Assembly (NCBI GenBank): GCA_027486755.1 | Contig: JAIXOM010000049.1 | Coordinates: 1-52,007 of the forward strand | DNA from: Comamonadaceae bacterium | Lineage (GTDB): Bacteria > Pseudomonadota > Gammaproteobacteria > Burkholderiales > Burkholderiaceae_C | Reading direction: 5' to 3' | DNA: 52,007 nt | In this document: positions 12,395 through 22,728 of the stretch, piece by piece | Numbering within the stretch: position 1 is the stretch's first letter | How the letters are laid out: every line of letters starts with the position of its first letter | Position numbers and translations under genes: made by a program | Notes under the pieces: model-generated | Told to the model about the DNA's origin: nothing | What the model saw: the letters and a program-made list of their open reading frames with translations, nothing else | The model's database searches: none

Positions 12395-13576
12395 TCAACG
12401 CTCCTTGATCGCCGCGCGGGCGTTGTACCAGTTCATCAGTGCCGAGGTGCTCAAGGACGTGGTCAGATAGACCAGCATGACGATGGCGATGCACTCAACG
12501 GCCCGACCGGTCTGGTTGATCGCTGTGTTGGCGATCGAAACCACATCGGGGTAGCCGATGGCCACAGCCAGGGAAGAGTTTTTGGTCAGGTTCAGGAACT
12601 GGTTGGTCATCGGCGGGATGATCACCCGCAGCGCCTGCGGCAGCATGACCAGACGCATCTCCTGGGCGCGCGACAGCCCCAGAGCCGCAGCGGCCTCGCT
12701 TTGCCCCAGGGGGACCGAGGAGATTCCCGCGCGGACCACCTCGGCCACAAAGGCTGCGGTGTAGACCACCAGCCCCAGCAGAACCGCCATGAACTCCGGC
12801 GTCAGAGCGCCGCCGTTTTCGACCGCAAACTCGCCCTTGCTGGGGTAGTTGGCCTCCAGCGGCGCGCCGCCAAGCAGCCAGCCCAACACGCTCATTGCCA
12901 GAACAATCGCCAGTGGCACCCAGAACATGCTGCGCGGCTGACCGCTTGCCTCAAACTGCAGCCGCGCCCAGCGTCTGCGCAGCCAGGCCAGCATCAGCCC
13001 GGCCACACAAGCAATAGCCGCCCACACATGGCCCTGCTCCCAGACCGGGATCGGGAAATTCAAGCCGCCCTTGCTCAGAAAAACCGAGCCCACTTGCCAA
13101 GCTTCACTGGCATCGGGCAGCATTTCGGTAAACAGCAGATACCACATCAGCAATTGCAGCAGGATGGGTACATTTCGGAAGAATTCGACATAGGCTTGGC
13201 AAAGGCCACGGACCAGCGCGTTACGGGAAAAGCGCCCCACGCCCAGCAGCGTACCCAGGATGGTGGTCAAAATGATGCCCAGCACCGCCACCCGCAAGGT
13301 GTTGGTCAGCCCGACGATAAAGGCCATCAGATAACTTTGCGTCGACTCGAAAGGCAGCAGGCTCTCGCCAATGTCAAAGCCGGCGGTCTGGCCCAGAAAG
13401 CCAAAGCCGCTTTGAATGCCGCGCTCGCGCATATTGACCAGGGTGTTATGGCCCAGATACCACAGCCCCAAGGCAATCAGGGCCAGCGCCAGTACCTGGT
13501 AAACCAGCCCACGGAATGCCTGGCTGCGCCAGGACCAGCTCTTTTTCTTGGGGGCAGCAGATGGAGGTCGGTTCAT
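12395..13576 (-). CDS. aapQ: General L-amino acid ABC transporter permease AapQ
   Basis: Inner-membrane subunit of 393 residues, partner of AapM. Seen: a first helix near residues 24-44, the NTLRVAVLGIILTTILGTLLGVGR permease start (about 92-115), a large extracytoplasmic insertion, and the EAA loop SEAAAALGLSRAQEMRLVMLPQALR near residue 300. The enlarged size and insertion are typical of AapQ/BztB. It follows aapJ after a 119-base spacer that contains a strong hairpin. Confidence 0.93.
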   Translation of the reverse strand: MNRPPSAAPKKKSWSWRSQAFRGLVYQVLALALIALGLWYLGHNTLVNMRERGIQSGFGFLGQTAGFDIGESLLPFESTQSYLMAFIVGLTNTLRVAVLGIILTTILGTLLGVGRFSRNALVRGLCQAYVEFFRNVPILLQLLMWYLLFTEMLPDASEAWQVGSVFLSKGGLNFPIPVWEQGHVWAAIACVAGLMLAWLRRRWARLQFEASGQPRSMFWVPLAIVLAMSVLGWLLGGAPLEANYPSKGEFAVENGGALTPEFMAVLLGLVVYTAAFVAEVVRAGISSVPLGQSEAAAALGLSRAQEMRLVMLPQALRVIIPPMTNQFLNLTKNSSLAVAIGYPDVVSIANTAINQTGRAVECIAIVMLVYLTTSLSTSALMNWYNARAAIKER

Positions 13577-13639
13577 GAGATGGACTCAAGCAGGCCGCAG
13601 GGCCTTAAAGACTCTTAACAAAAATGCAGGCCATCGCAG

Positions 13640-13679
13640 AAAAACCGCCTGCCAGGCAGCTGCCCAACAGGCGGTTTTT
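13640..13679 (-). terminator. Intrinsic terminator/attenuator between aapJ and aapQ
   Basis: AAAAACCGCCTG (13640-13651) pairs perfectly with CAGGCGGTTTTT (13668-13679), a 12-bp stem flanked by A and T runs so it can act on both strands. On the minus strand it lies 16 bases past the aapJ stop and before aapQ. Such a partial terminator after a binding-protein gene usually gives excess binding protein over permease and ATPase. Confidence 0.8.
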
Positions 13680-13695
13680 CATGATCAGGGAAGAA

Positions 13696-14736
13696 TCAAC
13701 GAATCGGATAGGCGTACATCAGGCCGCCCTTGTTCCAAAGGCTATTGACACCGCGCGGCAGAGCGAGGGCCGATTTGGGGCCGACGTTGCGCTCGAATAT
13801 CTCACCGTAGTTGCCCGTGGCTTTGATGGCGCGAGCCATCCACTCTTTGTCCAGGCCCAGCAGCTTGCCGGTGTCTTCGGTGGTGCCCAGCAAGCGCTGC
13901 ACGACCGGGTCGGTGGCGCTGGTCTTGAGTTGGTCCACATTGGCCTGGGTCACGCCATACTCCTCGGCCTCGAGCAGACCGTAGATGGTCCACTTGACGA
14001 TGGCAAACCACTCGTCATCACCGCGGCGGACCATGGGGCCCAGGGGCTCCTTGGAGATCAGCTCGGGCAGGATCAGGTGGTCAGCCGGGTTCTTGGCTTC
14101 CTTGTTGCGCACCGAGGCCAGGCCCGAAGCGTCGGTGGTGTAAGCCACGCAGCGGCCTGCGAAGTAGGCGCCGGTGGCAGCCTCCACTTTTTCAAACACC
14201 ACCGGCTTGATGCCCAGGTTATTGGCGCGGGAAAAATCGGTCATGTTCTTCTCGGTGGTGGTGCCAGACTGCACACACACGGTCTGACCCTTGAGCTGCT
14301 TGGCGCTCTTGATCTTGCTCTTGACCGGCACCATGAAGCCCTGGCCGTCGTAGTAGGTGACTGTCGTCAGGTGCAGGCCCAGCGAGCCGTCGCGGGTCAG
14401 GGTAAAGGTGGTGTTGCGCGAGAGGATGTCGATCTCACCGGACTGCAAGGCGGTAAAGCGCTGCTGGGCATTGAGCGGAACATACTTGACCTTGCTGGCA
14501 TCGCCCAGCGTCGCGGCCGCCACGGCCTTGCAGACGTCTACGTCCAGGCCGGTCCAGTTGCCGCTGGAGTCCGCAGCGGAAAAACCGGCCAGGCCGGTGT
14601 TGACGCCGCACACCACCTGACCGCGCTGCTTGATGGCATCAAGCGTCTTGCCGGCAAAGGCGGGGGACAAAAAGGCCAGGGACAGACCAGCGGCGGCAAG
14701 CGCCTTCAAACTGCGCGTTTGGGTTTTATTGAGCAC
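13696..14736 (-). CDS. aapJ: General L-amino acid ABC transporter, periplasmic binding protein
   Basis: The periplasmic substrate-binding protein (346 residues). It has a Sec signal peptide cut after SPAFA (residue 28), then KTLDAIKQRGQVVCGVNTGL at the mature N-terminus, and the solute-binding family 3 signature GNWTGLDVDVCKAVAAA. The second-domain ligand segment SGTTTEKN is also present. The start codon is GTG at 14736 with a GGGAG ribosome site 6 bases away. First gene of aapJQMP; its promoter should lie in 14737-14929. Confidence 0.96.
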   Translation of the reverse strand: MLNKTQTRSLKALAAAGLSLAFLSPAFAGKTLDAIKQRGQVVCGVNTGLAGFSAADSSGNWTGLDVDVCKAVAAATLGDASKVKYVPLNAQQRFTALQSGEIDILSRNTTFTLTRDGSLGLHLTTVTYYDGQGFMVPVKSKIKSAKQLKGQTVCVQSGTTTEKNMTDFSRANNLGIKPVVFEKVEAATGAYFAGRCVAYTTDASGLASVRNKEAKNPADHLILPELISKEPLGPMVRRGDDEWFAIVKWTIYGLLEAEEYGVTQANVDQLKTSATDPVVQRLLGTTEDTGKLLGLDKEWMARAIKATGNYGEIFERNVGPKSALALPRGVNSLWNKGGLMYAYPIR

Positions 14737-14872
14737 AAGATACTCCCGTTTAAGATCAATGACGGTTCACACCGCATGTAGCGAACCAAGAGCGGGATGC
14801 TAAACGAAACGGTATCTGTTGTCCGCAGGCCTGGCCGCCAAGGCCCTAGGACTAACCCGGGTTGAGCGGCCT

Positions 14873-14899
14873 CATGCCGCAGTGGCATGAAGTCATGCC
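14873..14899. promoter_or_regulatory. Three alternating half-sites upstream of aapJ (possible operator)
   Basis: CATGCC (14873-14878), GGCATG (14884-14889) and CATGCC (14894-14899) alternate in orientation, so two overlapping palindromes share the middle arm; the right-hand one extends to GGCATGA-AG-TCATGCC. The site is about 140-160 bases upstream of the aapJ start and 30 bases past the recQ stop. No T-tract follows, so an operator is a better guess than a terminator. Confidence 0.35.
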
Positions 14900-14929
14900 G
14901 ACCGCCTCGAACTCCCGGCAGCCGACCCG

Positions 14930-16795
14930 TCAGGCTGGTCCGGCGCACACCCGGAGCACATCGGCGCCATAAGCCTGCAGCTTCTTGGTGCCCATGCCGC
15001 TGATGCCCTCCAGCGCCTTGATTTCCTGCGGATGGGTCTGTGCGATGGCGCGCAAGGTGGCGTCGTGAAAAATCAGGAAAGCGGGCAGGTTGTGCTCGCG
15101 GGCGACCTCGGCCCGCCAGGCCTTGAGGCGCTGCAAGCGCTCCAGCGCTGCCGTGTTGAGGCTGGCCTCGGCCAGAGCGCGGGTCGAGCTGCGGACTTCG
15201 CGCTTGCGTGAGCCTGATCCCGCCGGCTCCACCCGGCTCTGGCGCAGCCAAAGCTGACCCTCACCCCGCAGCAGGGTGCGCGCTGCCGGCAGCAGGCTCA
15301 AGGTGCTCATGCCCTCGCTGTCGACGTGCACCATATTGCGCGCGATCAACTGGCGCAGAACCGCTCGCCACTGCGACTCGCCCAGGTCGGCGCCAATGCC
15401 AAAGGTCGACAGCCGCTCATGCCCATACTGGTGCACCTTGTCGGTGGGCTTGCCGCGCAGGATGTCCATCAAATGGCCCGCACCAAAATGGAGCCCGCTG
15501 GCCTGCTCCACCCGGTAGATGCAGCTGAGCAGCTTGCGGCCCGCCTCGGTGCCGTCCCACATCGAGGGCGGCTGCAGGCAGTTGTCGCAGTTCATGCACG
15601 GCTGGCTGGTCTCGCCAAAATAGCCCAGCAGGCTGACCCGGCGGCAGCCGGTGCTCTCGGCCATGGCCAGCAGGGCATCGAGCTTGCCACGCATGACCTG
15701 CTTGTAGTCCTCGCCAGCCACCTCGCCGCTGTCGATCATGCGCCGCTGGTTGACCACGTCCTGCAGCCCGTAAGCCATCCAGGCGTCTGCGGCCAGGCCA
15801 TCGCGGCCAGCCCGGCCTGTCTCCTGGTAATAGCCCTCGATGTTCTTGGGCATGTCTATGTGCGCAACAAAGCGCACATCCGGCTTGTCGATGCCCATGC
15901 CAAAAGCGATGGTGGCTACCATCACCAGACCATCTTCCCGCAGAAAGCGGTCTTGCCGCTGCTGCCGCAAGCCCGTGTCCAGGCCAGCGTGATAGGCCAG
16001 CGCAGATACACCGGCGGCCTGTAACTGTTCAGCCACCTCTTCAACCCGCTTCCTGGACTGGCAGTAAACAATGCCGGCTTCACCGGCATGCTCGGTTTCT
16101 ATGAAACGCAGCAGTTGGCGCATGGGCTCGGTCTTTTCGACCACCCGGTAGCGGATATTGGGCCGGTCAAAGCTGCTGACAAACTGCCGGGCCGCGCCCA
16201 AATCCAGCCGCTCGACCATGTCCTGGCGGGTCAGCGCATCGGCCGTGGCAGTCAATGCCACCCGGGGCACCTTGGGGAATTGCTCATGCAAGAGCGAAAG
16301 CCCCCGGTATTCGGGCCGAAAGTCATGCCCCCACTGGCTGACGCAATGCGCCTCGTCGATGGCAAACAGGCTGAGCAGACCCTGTTCATAGAGCGTGCCT
16401 AAATGCCCCAGCATGCGCGAAGTGTTGAGCCGCTCCGGCGCCACGTAGAGCAGGGTCAGTTCGGCGCGCTGCAGCCTGGCCTGCACCTGCTGGGCCTGCT
16501 CAAAGCTCAGGCTGGAATTGAGAAAGGCCGCCGCCACGCCCGCCTCCAGCAGTGCGCCCACCTGATCGTGCATCAGGGCAATCAGCGGCGAGACCACCAC
16601 CGTGACCCCGAAGCCAGCGCGCTGGCGGGCAATGGCCGGCACCTGATAGCACAGCGACTTGCCGCCGCCGGTAGGCATGAGCACCAAGGCGTCGCCGCCA
16701 GCGATCACATGCTCGATGATGTCCTGCTGCGGGCCGCGAAAACTGTCGTAACCGAAGACCTCGCCCAGGATCTCCAGCGGCTGGGCGGACATCAT
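14930..16795 (-). CDS. recQ: ATP-dependent DNA helicase RecQ
   Basis: RecQ is a 3'-5' helicase for recombination and fork repair. The 621-residue product has helicase motif 0 ([11 protein letters not shown]), Walker A MPTGGGKS (about 40-47), the DEAH box in [18 protein letters not shown], motif VI ([12 protein letters not shown]), a four-Cys zinc segment ending CMNCDNC, a winged-helix RQC region and a C-terminal HRDC domain. Two adjacent ATG codons (16795, 16792) are possible starts; a 56-codon extension overlapping the rhodanese gene was rejected. It begins 22 bases after the rhodanese stop, so the two are probably co-transcribed. Confidence 0.97.
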   Translation of the reverse strand: MMSAQPLEILGEVFGYDSFRGPQQDIIEHVIAGGDALVLMPTGGGKSLCYQVPAIARQRAGFGVTVVVSPLIALMHDQVGALLEAGVAAAFLNSSLSFEQAQQVQARLQRAELTLLYVAPERLNTSRMLGHLGTLYEQGLLSLFAIDEAHCVSQWGHDFRPEYRGLSLLHEQFPKVPRVALTATADALTRQDMVERLDLGAARQFVSSFDRPNIRYRVVEKTEPMRQLLRFIETEHAGEAGIVYCQSRKRVEEVAEQLQAAGVSALAYHAGLDTGLRQQRQDRFLREDGLVMVATIAFGMGIDKPDVRFVAHIDMPKNIEGYYQETGRAGRDGLAADAWMAYGLQDVVNQRRMIDSGEVAGEDYKQVMRGKLDALLAMAESTGCRRVSLLGYFGETSQPCMNCDNCLQPPSMWDGTEAGRKLLSCIYRVEQASGLHFGAGHLMDILRGKPTDKVHQYGHERLSTFGIGADLGESQWRAVLRQLIARNMVHVDSEGMSTLSLLPAARTLLRGEGQLWLRQSRVEPAGSGSRKREVRSSTRALAEASLNTAALERLQRLKAWRAEVAREHNLPAFLIFHDATLRAIAQTHPQEIKALEGISGMGTKKLQAYGADVLRVCAGPA

Positions 16796-16817
16796 GGGAT
16801 GCGGCCGCGCCAGACGC

Positions 16818-17210
16818 TCACAGTTGCTCCCAGGGCAAGCCCTCAAATCGCCAGCCCGAACGGCTCGAGCGCTTGAAATGCTCGTCAAGCTCGCCCTCAA
16901 AGCCATGCACCACATGGGCCACCTCGGTAAAGCCGGCGGCTTCGAGCGCCGCGCCGGCATCAAGCGTGCGCTGGCCGGAGCGGCAAATTAAAAGCACGGG
17001 CCGGCTCTTGTGGCCGGCTTCGCGCTCGACGGCCGCCACAAATTGCTGTGGATCGGCCGTCATATCGGGGTATTCATACCAGGCGATGTTGACCACGCCG
17101 GGGGGACGGCCGACGTACATGGACTCAATCTCCATGCGCACATCGACGAAAACCACGTCGTCGCGGCTGTTGAGCCATTGCCAGGCTTGCTGAGGTTGCA
17201 GTTGCTTCAT
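16818..17210 (-). CDS. Rhodanese-like sulfurtransferase domain protein
   Basis: A single-domain rhodanese of 130 residues. The catalytic cysteine lies in the loop [10 protein letters not shown], the classic CRxGxR(T/S) persulfide loop, and the first-half motif [21 protein letters not shown] is also typical. Such proteins carry sulfane sulfur; the physiological acceptor is unknown. The ATG at 17210 was preferred over an upstream start 10 codons earlier because the family begins close to the first helix. It precedes recQ and diverges from metH. Confidence 0.92.
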   Translation of the reverse strand: MKQLQPQQAWQWLNSRDDVVFVDVRMEIESMYVGRPPGVVNIAWYEYPDMTADPQQFVAAVEREAGHKSRPVLLICRSGQRTLDAGAALEAAGFTEVAHVVHGFEGELDEHFKRSSRSGWRFEGLPWEQL

Positions 17211-17332
17211 GCGTGAGGATGTGGCGGCGCAGACAAACATCCATTGTCGAGCATGCCGGGCCGGCCTGCAGCGCCCGGGCGCGGCCTGGCCAAAAGGTGC
17301 GCCGGCCTGGCGGGCTACCTACAATCGTGCGC

Positions 17333-18379
17333 ATGTCTGCTCCAGCCTATACCCGCGCCCAAGCCCTGCCCGAGCTGCTGCGCAAACGCCTGCTCATCCT
17401 CGACGGCGCCATGGGCACCATGATCCAGCGCCTCAAGCTGTCGGAGGCCCAATACCGGGGCGAGCGCTTCAAAGACTTTCACAAAGACGTCAAAGGCAAC
17501 AACGAACTGCTCAGCCTGACTCAGCCGCAGGTGATTGGCGACATCCATGAGGGCTATCTGGCCGCTGGTGCCGACCTGATCGAGACCAACACCTTTGGCG
17601 CCACCACCGTGGCCCAGGCCGACTACGACATGGCCGATTTGGCGGTAGAGATGAACCGAGCCTCGGCCGCCATCGCCCGCGCGGCCTGCGACAAATTCTC
17701 AACCCCCGAGCGGCCCCGCTTTGTGGCCGGCGCCCTGGGCCCCACGCCCAAGACCGCCAGCATCAGCCCCGATGTGAACGACCCGGGGGCGCGCAACACC
17801 CACTTCGAGGAGCTGCGCCAGGCCTATTACGAACAGACCCAGGCTCTGGTCGAGGGCGGCAGCGACCTGCTGCTGGTCGAGACGATTTTTGACACCCTCA
17901 ATGCCAAAGCGGCGCTTTTTGCGATCGACGAGTACTTCGAGCATTCCGGCGAGCGCCTGCCCCTGATCATCAGCGGTACCGTGACCGACGCATCCGGCCG
18001 CATTCTGAGCGGGCAGACCGTCAGCGCCTTCTGGAACAGCGTGCGCCATGCCCGGCCGATGGCCGTGGGCCTGAACTGCGCCCTCGGCGCCGCGCTGATG
18101 CGCCCCTACATCCAGGAGCTGGCCAAGGTGGCCGGCGACACCTTCATTTCCTGCTATCCCAATGCAGGTCTGCCCAACCCCATGAGTGAAACCGGCTTTG
18201 ACGAAACCCCGGAAGTCACCAGCCGCCTGCTGCATGAATTCGCCGCCGAAGGGCTGGTCAACATCGTTGGCGGCTGCTGCGGCACCACGCCCGAGCACAT
18301 CGCCGCCATCGGCAAGGCCGTCGCCCATCAGGCAGTGCGGCCCCTGCATACGGGCCCTTTTTACCGCGAAGCGGCCTGA
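17333..18379 (+). CDS. metH: Methionine synthase, homocysteine-binding domain (split MetH, part 1)
   Basis: A 348-residue protein equal to the N-terminal homocysteine module of cobalamin-dependent methionine synthase. It starts at [12 protein letters not shown] (residues 21-32) and has the three zinc ligands C249 (VGLNCALG) and C315-C316 ([10 protein letters not shown]). The linker to the pterin domain is absent and the frame stops, so methionine synthase here is made of two polypeptides, as is common in Burkholderiales. No ribosome site is visible; a -10-like TACAAT (17320-17325) lies 7 bases before the ATG, so the message could be leaderless. A 40-codon upstream extension was rejected. Confidence 0.93.
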   Translation: MSAPAYTRAQALPELLRKRLLILDGAMGTMIQRLKLSEAQYRGERFKDFHKDVKGNNELLSLTQPQVIGDIHEGYLAAGADLIETNTFGATTVAQADYDMADLAVEMNRASAAIARAACDKFSTPERPRFVAGALGPTPKTASISPDVNDPGARNTHFEELRQAYYEQTQALVEGGSDLLLVETIFDTLNAKAALFAIDEYFEHSGERLPLIISGTVTDASGRILSGQTVSAFWNSVRHARPMAVGLNCALGAALMRPYIQELAKVAGDTFISCYPNAGLPNPMSETGFDETPEVTSRLLHEFAAEGLVNIVGGCCGTTPEHIAAIGKAVAHQAVRPLHTGPFYREAA

Positions 18380-18388
18380 ACCAGGGCG

Positions 18389-19684
18389 ATGTCCCACCAC
18401 CTGTTGAGCGCTTGCGAGGCGGCCGAGCAATTGGCCCAGCGCAGCCTGCGCGCCGAAGATATGGTGCGCGACTGCCTGGCGCGCATCGATGCCCGTGAGG
18501 GCGAGATACAAGCCTGGAGCCATGTGGCACGCGAGGCCGCAGTGACCCGTGCGCGCGCACTCGATCAAGGCGCCCACCAAGGCCTGCTGCATGGCCTGCC
18601 GGTCGGCATCAAGGACCTGATCGCCACCGCCGACATGCCCACCACCTATGGCTCGCCCATCTATGCGGGCCATCAGCCGGCCCACGATGCCAGTTGCGTG
18701 GCGCTGGCGCGTGCCGCCGGCGCTGTGCTCATCGGCAAGACCGTCACCACCGAATTCGCCACCTTCCAGCCCAACCAGACCCGCAACCCGCACAACCTGG
18801 CGCACACACCCGGGGGCTCGTCTTCGGGCTCGGCCGCCGCGGTGGCCGATGGCATGGTGCCGCTGGCTTTGGGCACACAGACCGCAGGCTCGCTCACCCG
18901 CCCTGCGGCCTACTGCGGCGTAGTGGCCTTCAAGCCCAGCTTTGGCGGCATCAACCGAGCGGGCGTCAAACCCTTATCGGACACCCTGGACACGGTGGGC
19001 ACCCTGGCCCGCAGCGTGCCCGACGCGGCCCTGTTCGCCGCAGCTTTGAGCGGTCGCACCGACTGGCTGGTGCGTCCCCTGGCCCAAGGGCTTGGCCGCC
19101 CCTTGCGGGTAGGCCATTGCCACACCTATGAATGGGCACACGCCCTGCCCGACACGCAAGCGGCGATGCACAGCGCGGCCTCACGCATCGTTCGCACAAA
19201 TGGCATGGCGCTGCAGGAGCTGCGCTTACCCGCCGATTTTGAACACTTGGTGCAGGCCCAGACCCAGGTTCAATTGGCTGAACAAGCGCAATGCCTGGCC
19301 TATGAACGCCTGCAGCACTTTGAGCGCCTGAGCCCACGCTTGCAGGGCATCATGAACGCCGGCCTGGCCGTGACGCTCGCGCAATACGACCAAGCGCAGG
19401 CCTGGCTCGCGCGCTGCCGCGCGCAGCTGGCCGATGTATTCACCGATGTCGACGTGCTGCTCACGCCCAGCGCCCCGGGCGCGGCGCCAGCAGGCCTGGA
19501 CAACACCGGCGACCCGATTTTTTGCCGCATCTGGACCGCGCTGCAAACCCCCACGGTCAACATACCGGCAGGCCGCGCAGCCAATGGCATGCCCGTGGGA
19601 CTGCAAGTGGTCGGGCCGGTGGCAGGCGATGCGCTTACCTTGGCAGCGGCGCACGCGCTGCAGCAAGTTTTGCTAGCGGCCTGA
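18389..19684 (+). CDS. Amidase (amidase-signature family)
   Basis: A 431-residue cytoplasmic amidohydrolase with the Ser-cisSer-Lys triad: K75 (LPVGIKDL), cis-Ser S144 in [10 protein letters not shown], and nucleophile S168 in [12 protein letters not shown]. Length and C-terminal GLQVVGP motif fit the family. The substrate is unknown; it is not GatA, because gatB/gatC are absent nearby. It begins 9 bases after the first metH half and ends 148 bases before the second, so it sits inside the split methionine synthase locus and probably shares its upstream promoter. An AGGG ribosome site precedes the ATG. Confidence 0.92.
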   Translation: MSHHLLSACEAAEQLAQRSLRAEDMVRDCLARIDAREGEIQAWSHVAREAAVTRARALDQGAHQGLLHGLPVGIKDLIATADMPTTYGSPIYAGHQPAHDASCVALARAAGAVLIGKTVTTEFATFQPNQTRNPHNLAHTPGGSSSGSAAAVADGMVPLALGTQTAGSLTRPAAYCGVVAFKPSFGGINRAGVKPLSDTLDTVGTLARSVPDAALFAAALSGRTDWLVRPLAQGLGRPLRVGHCHTYEWAHALPDTQAAMHSAASRIVRTNGMALQELRLPADFEHLVQAQTQVQLAEQAQCLAYERLQHFERLSPRLQGIMNAGLAVTLAQYDQAQAWLARCRAQLADVFTDVDVLLTPSAPGAAPAGLDNTGDPIFCRIWTALQTPTVNIPAGRAANGMPVGLQVVGPVAGDALTLAAAHALQQVLLAA

Positions 19685-19730
19685 AGCTGCGCCTGGCCCC
19701 GCCCCCCGTTGGCCCGCTAAAATACGCGTC

Positions 19731-19812
19731 TCCCCGAGGAGCGTTGCAGCCCGTCACCGCGACTGGGCCAGGCTTGGGGAAAGGGCCAAACCCTGTGTGC
19801 AACCACGCTCAC
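19731..19812 (+). ncRNA. S-adenosylhomocysteine (SAH) riboswitch upstream of metH part 2
   Basis: The segment matches the SAH riboswitch: the core CCGAGGAGCGTTGCAGCC at 19734-19751, then GCCAGGCTTGGGGA near 19767-19780 and ACGCTCACC at 19805-19813. P1 pairs CCCCGAG (19732-19738) with CTTGGGG (19773-19779). The pseudoknot stem pairs GAGCGT (19739-19744) with ACGCTC (19805-19810) without mismatch. SAH riboswitches are known ON-switches for genes that recycle SAH/homocysteine. Its place just before the methyltransfer half of MetH fits that role. Confidence 0.92.
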
Positions 19813-19830
19813 CTTGCAAACCAGGTGAGC
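19807..19830 (+). promoter_or_regulatory. Ribosome-site-sequestering hairpin (SAH riboswitch expression platform)
   Basis: GCTCACCT (19807-19814) and AGGTGAGC (19823-19830) form a perfect 8-bp stem with an 8-base loop. The right arm is the Shine-Dalgarno sequence AGGTGA, 4-5 bases before the ATG at 19833, and complements the 16S tail UCACCU exactly. The left arm shares GCTC with the riboswitch pseudoknot, so the two structures exclude each other: bound SAH should free the ribosome site. Confidence 0.85.
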
Positions 19831-19832
19831 CC

Positions 19833-22619
19833 ATGTCCACGCCTCTTATCCCGCCCCCTCTGCGTCTTTCTGGCCTCGAACCCATCTCGGTCGGCCAGGG
19901 CAGCCTATTCGTCAACATCGGCGAGCGCACGAATGTCACTGGCTCCAAGGCCTTTGCCCGCCTGATTCTCAACGGCGACTACGAGCAAGCCCTGGCCGTA
20001 GCCCGCCAGCAGGTAGAAAACGGCGCCCAGATCATCGACATCAATATGGACGAGGCCATGCTCGACAGCCAGGCCGCCATGGTGCGCTTTCTGAACCTGA
20101 TCGCCTCCGAGCCCGACATCGCCCGCGTTCCCATCATGATCGACAGCTCCAAGTGGAGCGTCATCGAGGCAGGCTTGCGCTGCATCCAGGGCAAGGGCAT
20201 CGTCAACTCGATCAGCATGAAAGAGGGTGTCGACGAGTTCAAGCGCCAGGCCCGGCTGATCCGCCGCTACGGCGCGGCCGCTGTGGTGATGGCCTTTGAC
20301 GAAAAAGGCCAGGCCGACACCTATGCGCGCAAGACCGAGATCTGTCAGCGGGCTTACCGGGTGCTGGTCGACGAGGTCGACTTTGCGCCGGAAGACATCA
20401 TCTTTGACCCCAATATCTTCGCCATAGCCACCGGCATCGAGGAGCACGACAACTACGCGGTTGACTTCATCGAGGCCACCCGCTGGATCAAGCAGAACCT
20501 GCCCGGCGCCAAGGTCTCGGGCGGCGTATCCAATGTCAGCTTTTCCTTTCGCGGCAACGATCCGGTGCGCGAAGCCATACACACCGTGTTTCTTTACCAT
20601 GCCATACAAGCCGGCATGGACATGGGCATCGTCAACGCCGGCATGGTCGGCGTGTATGACGAACTCGAACCCGTACTGCGCGAACGGGTTGAAGATGTGG
20701 TGCTCAACCGGCGCCCGGATGCGGGCGAGCGCCTGATTGAAATCGCCGAAACCGCCAAGAGCGGGGCCCGCGATGAAAGCAAAAAGTACGAGTGGCGCGC
20801 CCTGCCCCTGCGCGAGCGCCTGACCTACGCGCTGGTGCACGGCTTCAACGAATTCATCACCGAAGACACCGAGCAGATGTGGCAACTGCTGCGCGCAGAC
20901 GGCGGACGGCCTTTGCATGTGATCGAAGGCCCTTTGATGGACGGCATGAATGTGGTGGGCGACCTGTTTGGCCAGGGCAAGATGTTTTTGCCGCAGGTGG
21001 TCAAAAGCGCTCGGGTGATGAAGCAGGCCGTCGCTCACCTCATCCCCTACATCGAAGAAGAAAAGCGCCAACAGGAGGCCGCAGGCGAAGACGTCAAGAC
21101 CAAGGGCAAGATCGTCATCGCGACCGTCAAGGGCGATGTGCACGACATCGGCAAGAACATCGTGACCGTGGTGCTTCAGTGCAACAACTTTGAAGTGGTC
21201 AATATGGGCGTGATGGTGCCCTGCCACGAGATCCTGGCGCGCGCCAAGGTCGAGGGCGCCGACATCGTCGGCCTGTCCGGGCTGATCACGCCCTCGCTGG
21301 AAGAAATGCAGTATGTCGCCGCTGAAATGCAGAAGGACGACCATTTCCGCGTGCGCAAAATTCCCCTGCTCATCGGCGGGGCCACCACCAGCCGGGTGCA
21401 TACCGCCGTCAAGATCGCGCCGCACTACGAAGGCCCTGTGGTCTACGTGCCCGATGCCTCGCGCAGCGTGAGCGTGGCCCAAGGCCTGCTGAGCGATCAG
21501 GCGGCGCAGTACATCGCCGAGCTCATCGCCGACTATGACAAGGTGCGTGCCTTGCACGCCGGCAAGCGCCAGGCGCCCGTGGTTTCGCTGGACAAGGCCA
21601 GGGTCAACGCCACCGCACTGGACTGGGTGCACTATCACCCGCCGGCACCCAAATTCCTGGGTCGGCGGGTGTTCCGCAATTACGACCTGAGCGATCTGGC
21701 CCGCTACATCGACTGGACCCCCTTCTTCCAGACCTGGGACCTGGCCGGCCCCTTCCCGGCCATCCTTAAGGACGAGGTGGTCGGCGCCGAGGCGGTGCGC
21801 GTCTATGGTGACGCCCAGCGCATGCTGCGCCGGCTGATTGAAGGGCGCTGGCTAAGCGCCAACGCGGTGGTCGGCTTCTGGCCTGCCAACAGCGTTGGCG
21901 ATGACATTGAGATCTACACCGATGAGAGCCGTCGGCAGGTGGCGATGACTTGGTACGGGCTGCGCCAGCAGGCCGAAAAAAGCAGCGGCCCCGACGGCCG
22001 GCTGCGGCCCAACCGCTGCCTGGCTGACTTCATCGCGCCCAAAGTGCTGCCAGCCGAAGTGGCGGCGGCCCGGGCCGGCGCGGCCGGAGCTGAGGGGGTT
22101 GACGGCTTTCACATCGCCGACCACATCGGCCTGTTTGCGGTGACCACCGGCATAGGCTCGGACAAGAAGGAAAAATACTTCCTCGACGACAACGACGACT
22201 ATTCGGCCATCATGCTCAAAGCCCTGGCCGACCGCTTGGCCGAGGCCTTTGCCGAAGCCCTGCACCTGCGGGTACGCCAGGACCTCTGGGGCTACGCGGC
22301 TGAGGAGGCCCTGAGTCCTGAAGATCTGATTGCCGAGAAATACCGCGGCATTCGGCCGGCGCCCGGCTACCCGGCCTGCCCGGACCACAGCGTCAAGCAG
22401 GACATGTTCGAGCTCTTGCAAGCCCGCGACATCGGCATGGACCTGACCGAGAGCCTGGCCATGACGCCAGCGGCCAGCGTCAGCGGCTTCTACCTCAGCC
22501 ACCCCGAGTCGGTCTACTTCAATGTGGGCAAGATCGGAGAAGACCAATTGCAAGACCAGGCCCGCCGCCGTGGCCGCGACCTGCGCGAACTCGAAAGGCT
22601 GCTGGCGCCCAACCTTTGA
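19833..22619 (+). CDS. metH: Methionine synthase, pterin/cobalamin/activation domains (split MetH, part 2)
   Basis: A 928-residue protein with the remaining MetH modules: the methyltetrahydrofolate-binding domain (about 20-290, starting [18 protein letters not shown]), the cobalamin cap and B12 domain with the axial His H437 in DVHDIGKN (about 305-560), and the AdoMet-binding activation domain to the C-terminus. Together with the homocysteine subunit at 17333 it makes methionine from homocysteine. The ATG at 19833 is set by the AGGTGA site within the riboswitch platform; 12 further upstream codons lie inside the riboswitch and were rejected. It is regulated, by structure, through SAH. Confidence 0.97.
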   Translation: MSTPLIPPPLRLSGLEPISVGQGSLFVNIGERTNVTGSKAFARLILNGDYEQALAVARQQVENGAQIIDINMDEAMLDSQAAMVRFLNLIASEPDIARVPIMIDSSKWSVIEAGLRCIQGKGIVNSISMKEGVDEFKRQARLIRRYGAAAVVMAFDEKGQADTYARKTEICQRAYRVLVDEVDFAPEDIIFDPNIFAIATGIEEHDNYAVDFIEATRWIKQNLPGAKVSGGVSNVSFSFRGNDPVREAIHTVFLYHAIQAGMDMGIVNAGMVGVYDELEPVLRERVEDVVLNRRPDAGERLIEIAETAKSGARDESKKYEWRALPLRERLTYALVHGFNEFITEDTEQMWQLLRADGGRPLHVIEGPLMDGMNVVGDLFGQGKMFLPQVVKSARVMKQAVAHLIPYIEEEKRQQEAAGEDVKTKGKIVIATVKGDVHDIGKNIVTVVLQCNNFEVVNMGVMVPCHEILARAKVEGADIVGLSGLITPSLEEMQYVAAEMQKDDHFRVRKIPLLIGGATTSRVHTAVKIAPHYEGPVVYVPDASRSVSVAQGLLSDQAAQYIAELIADYDKVRALHAGKRQAPVVSLDKARVNATALDWVHYHPPAPKFLGRRVFRNYDLSDLARYIDWTPFFQTWDLAGPFPAILKDEVVGAEAVRVYGDAQRMLRRLIEGRWLSANAVVGFWPANSVGDDIEIYTDESRRQVAMTWYGLRQQAEKSSGPDGRLRPNRCLADFIAPKVLPAEVAAARAGAAGAEGVDGFHIADHIGLFAVTTGIGSDKKEKYFLDDNDDYSAIMLKALADRLAEAFAEALHLRVRQDLWGYAAEEALSPEDLIAEKYRGIRPAPGYPACPDHSVKQDMFELLQARDIGMDLTESLAMTPAASVSGFYLSHPESVYFNVGKIGEDQLQDQARRRGRDLRELERLLAPNL

Positions 22620-22728
22620 GTGGGAAGCACGCAACTAACGATCTGACGCGTTTTGTTGCAAGAATTAACGTTTAATCCGGCGGCCGTCGGCATGATGGAG
22701 GCACTTGATCTCACACACAGGCCCGCTC

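Noticed and set aside
19685..19832. Cobalamin riboswitch in front of the B12-dependent MetH half
   Set aside because: No B12 box was found; the conserved blocks and pairing fit the SAH riboswitch instead.
19905..21638. 577-codon minus-strand frame opposite metH part 2
   Set aside because: Antisense shadow; composition mirrors the MetH codons and nothing resembles a protein family.
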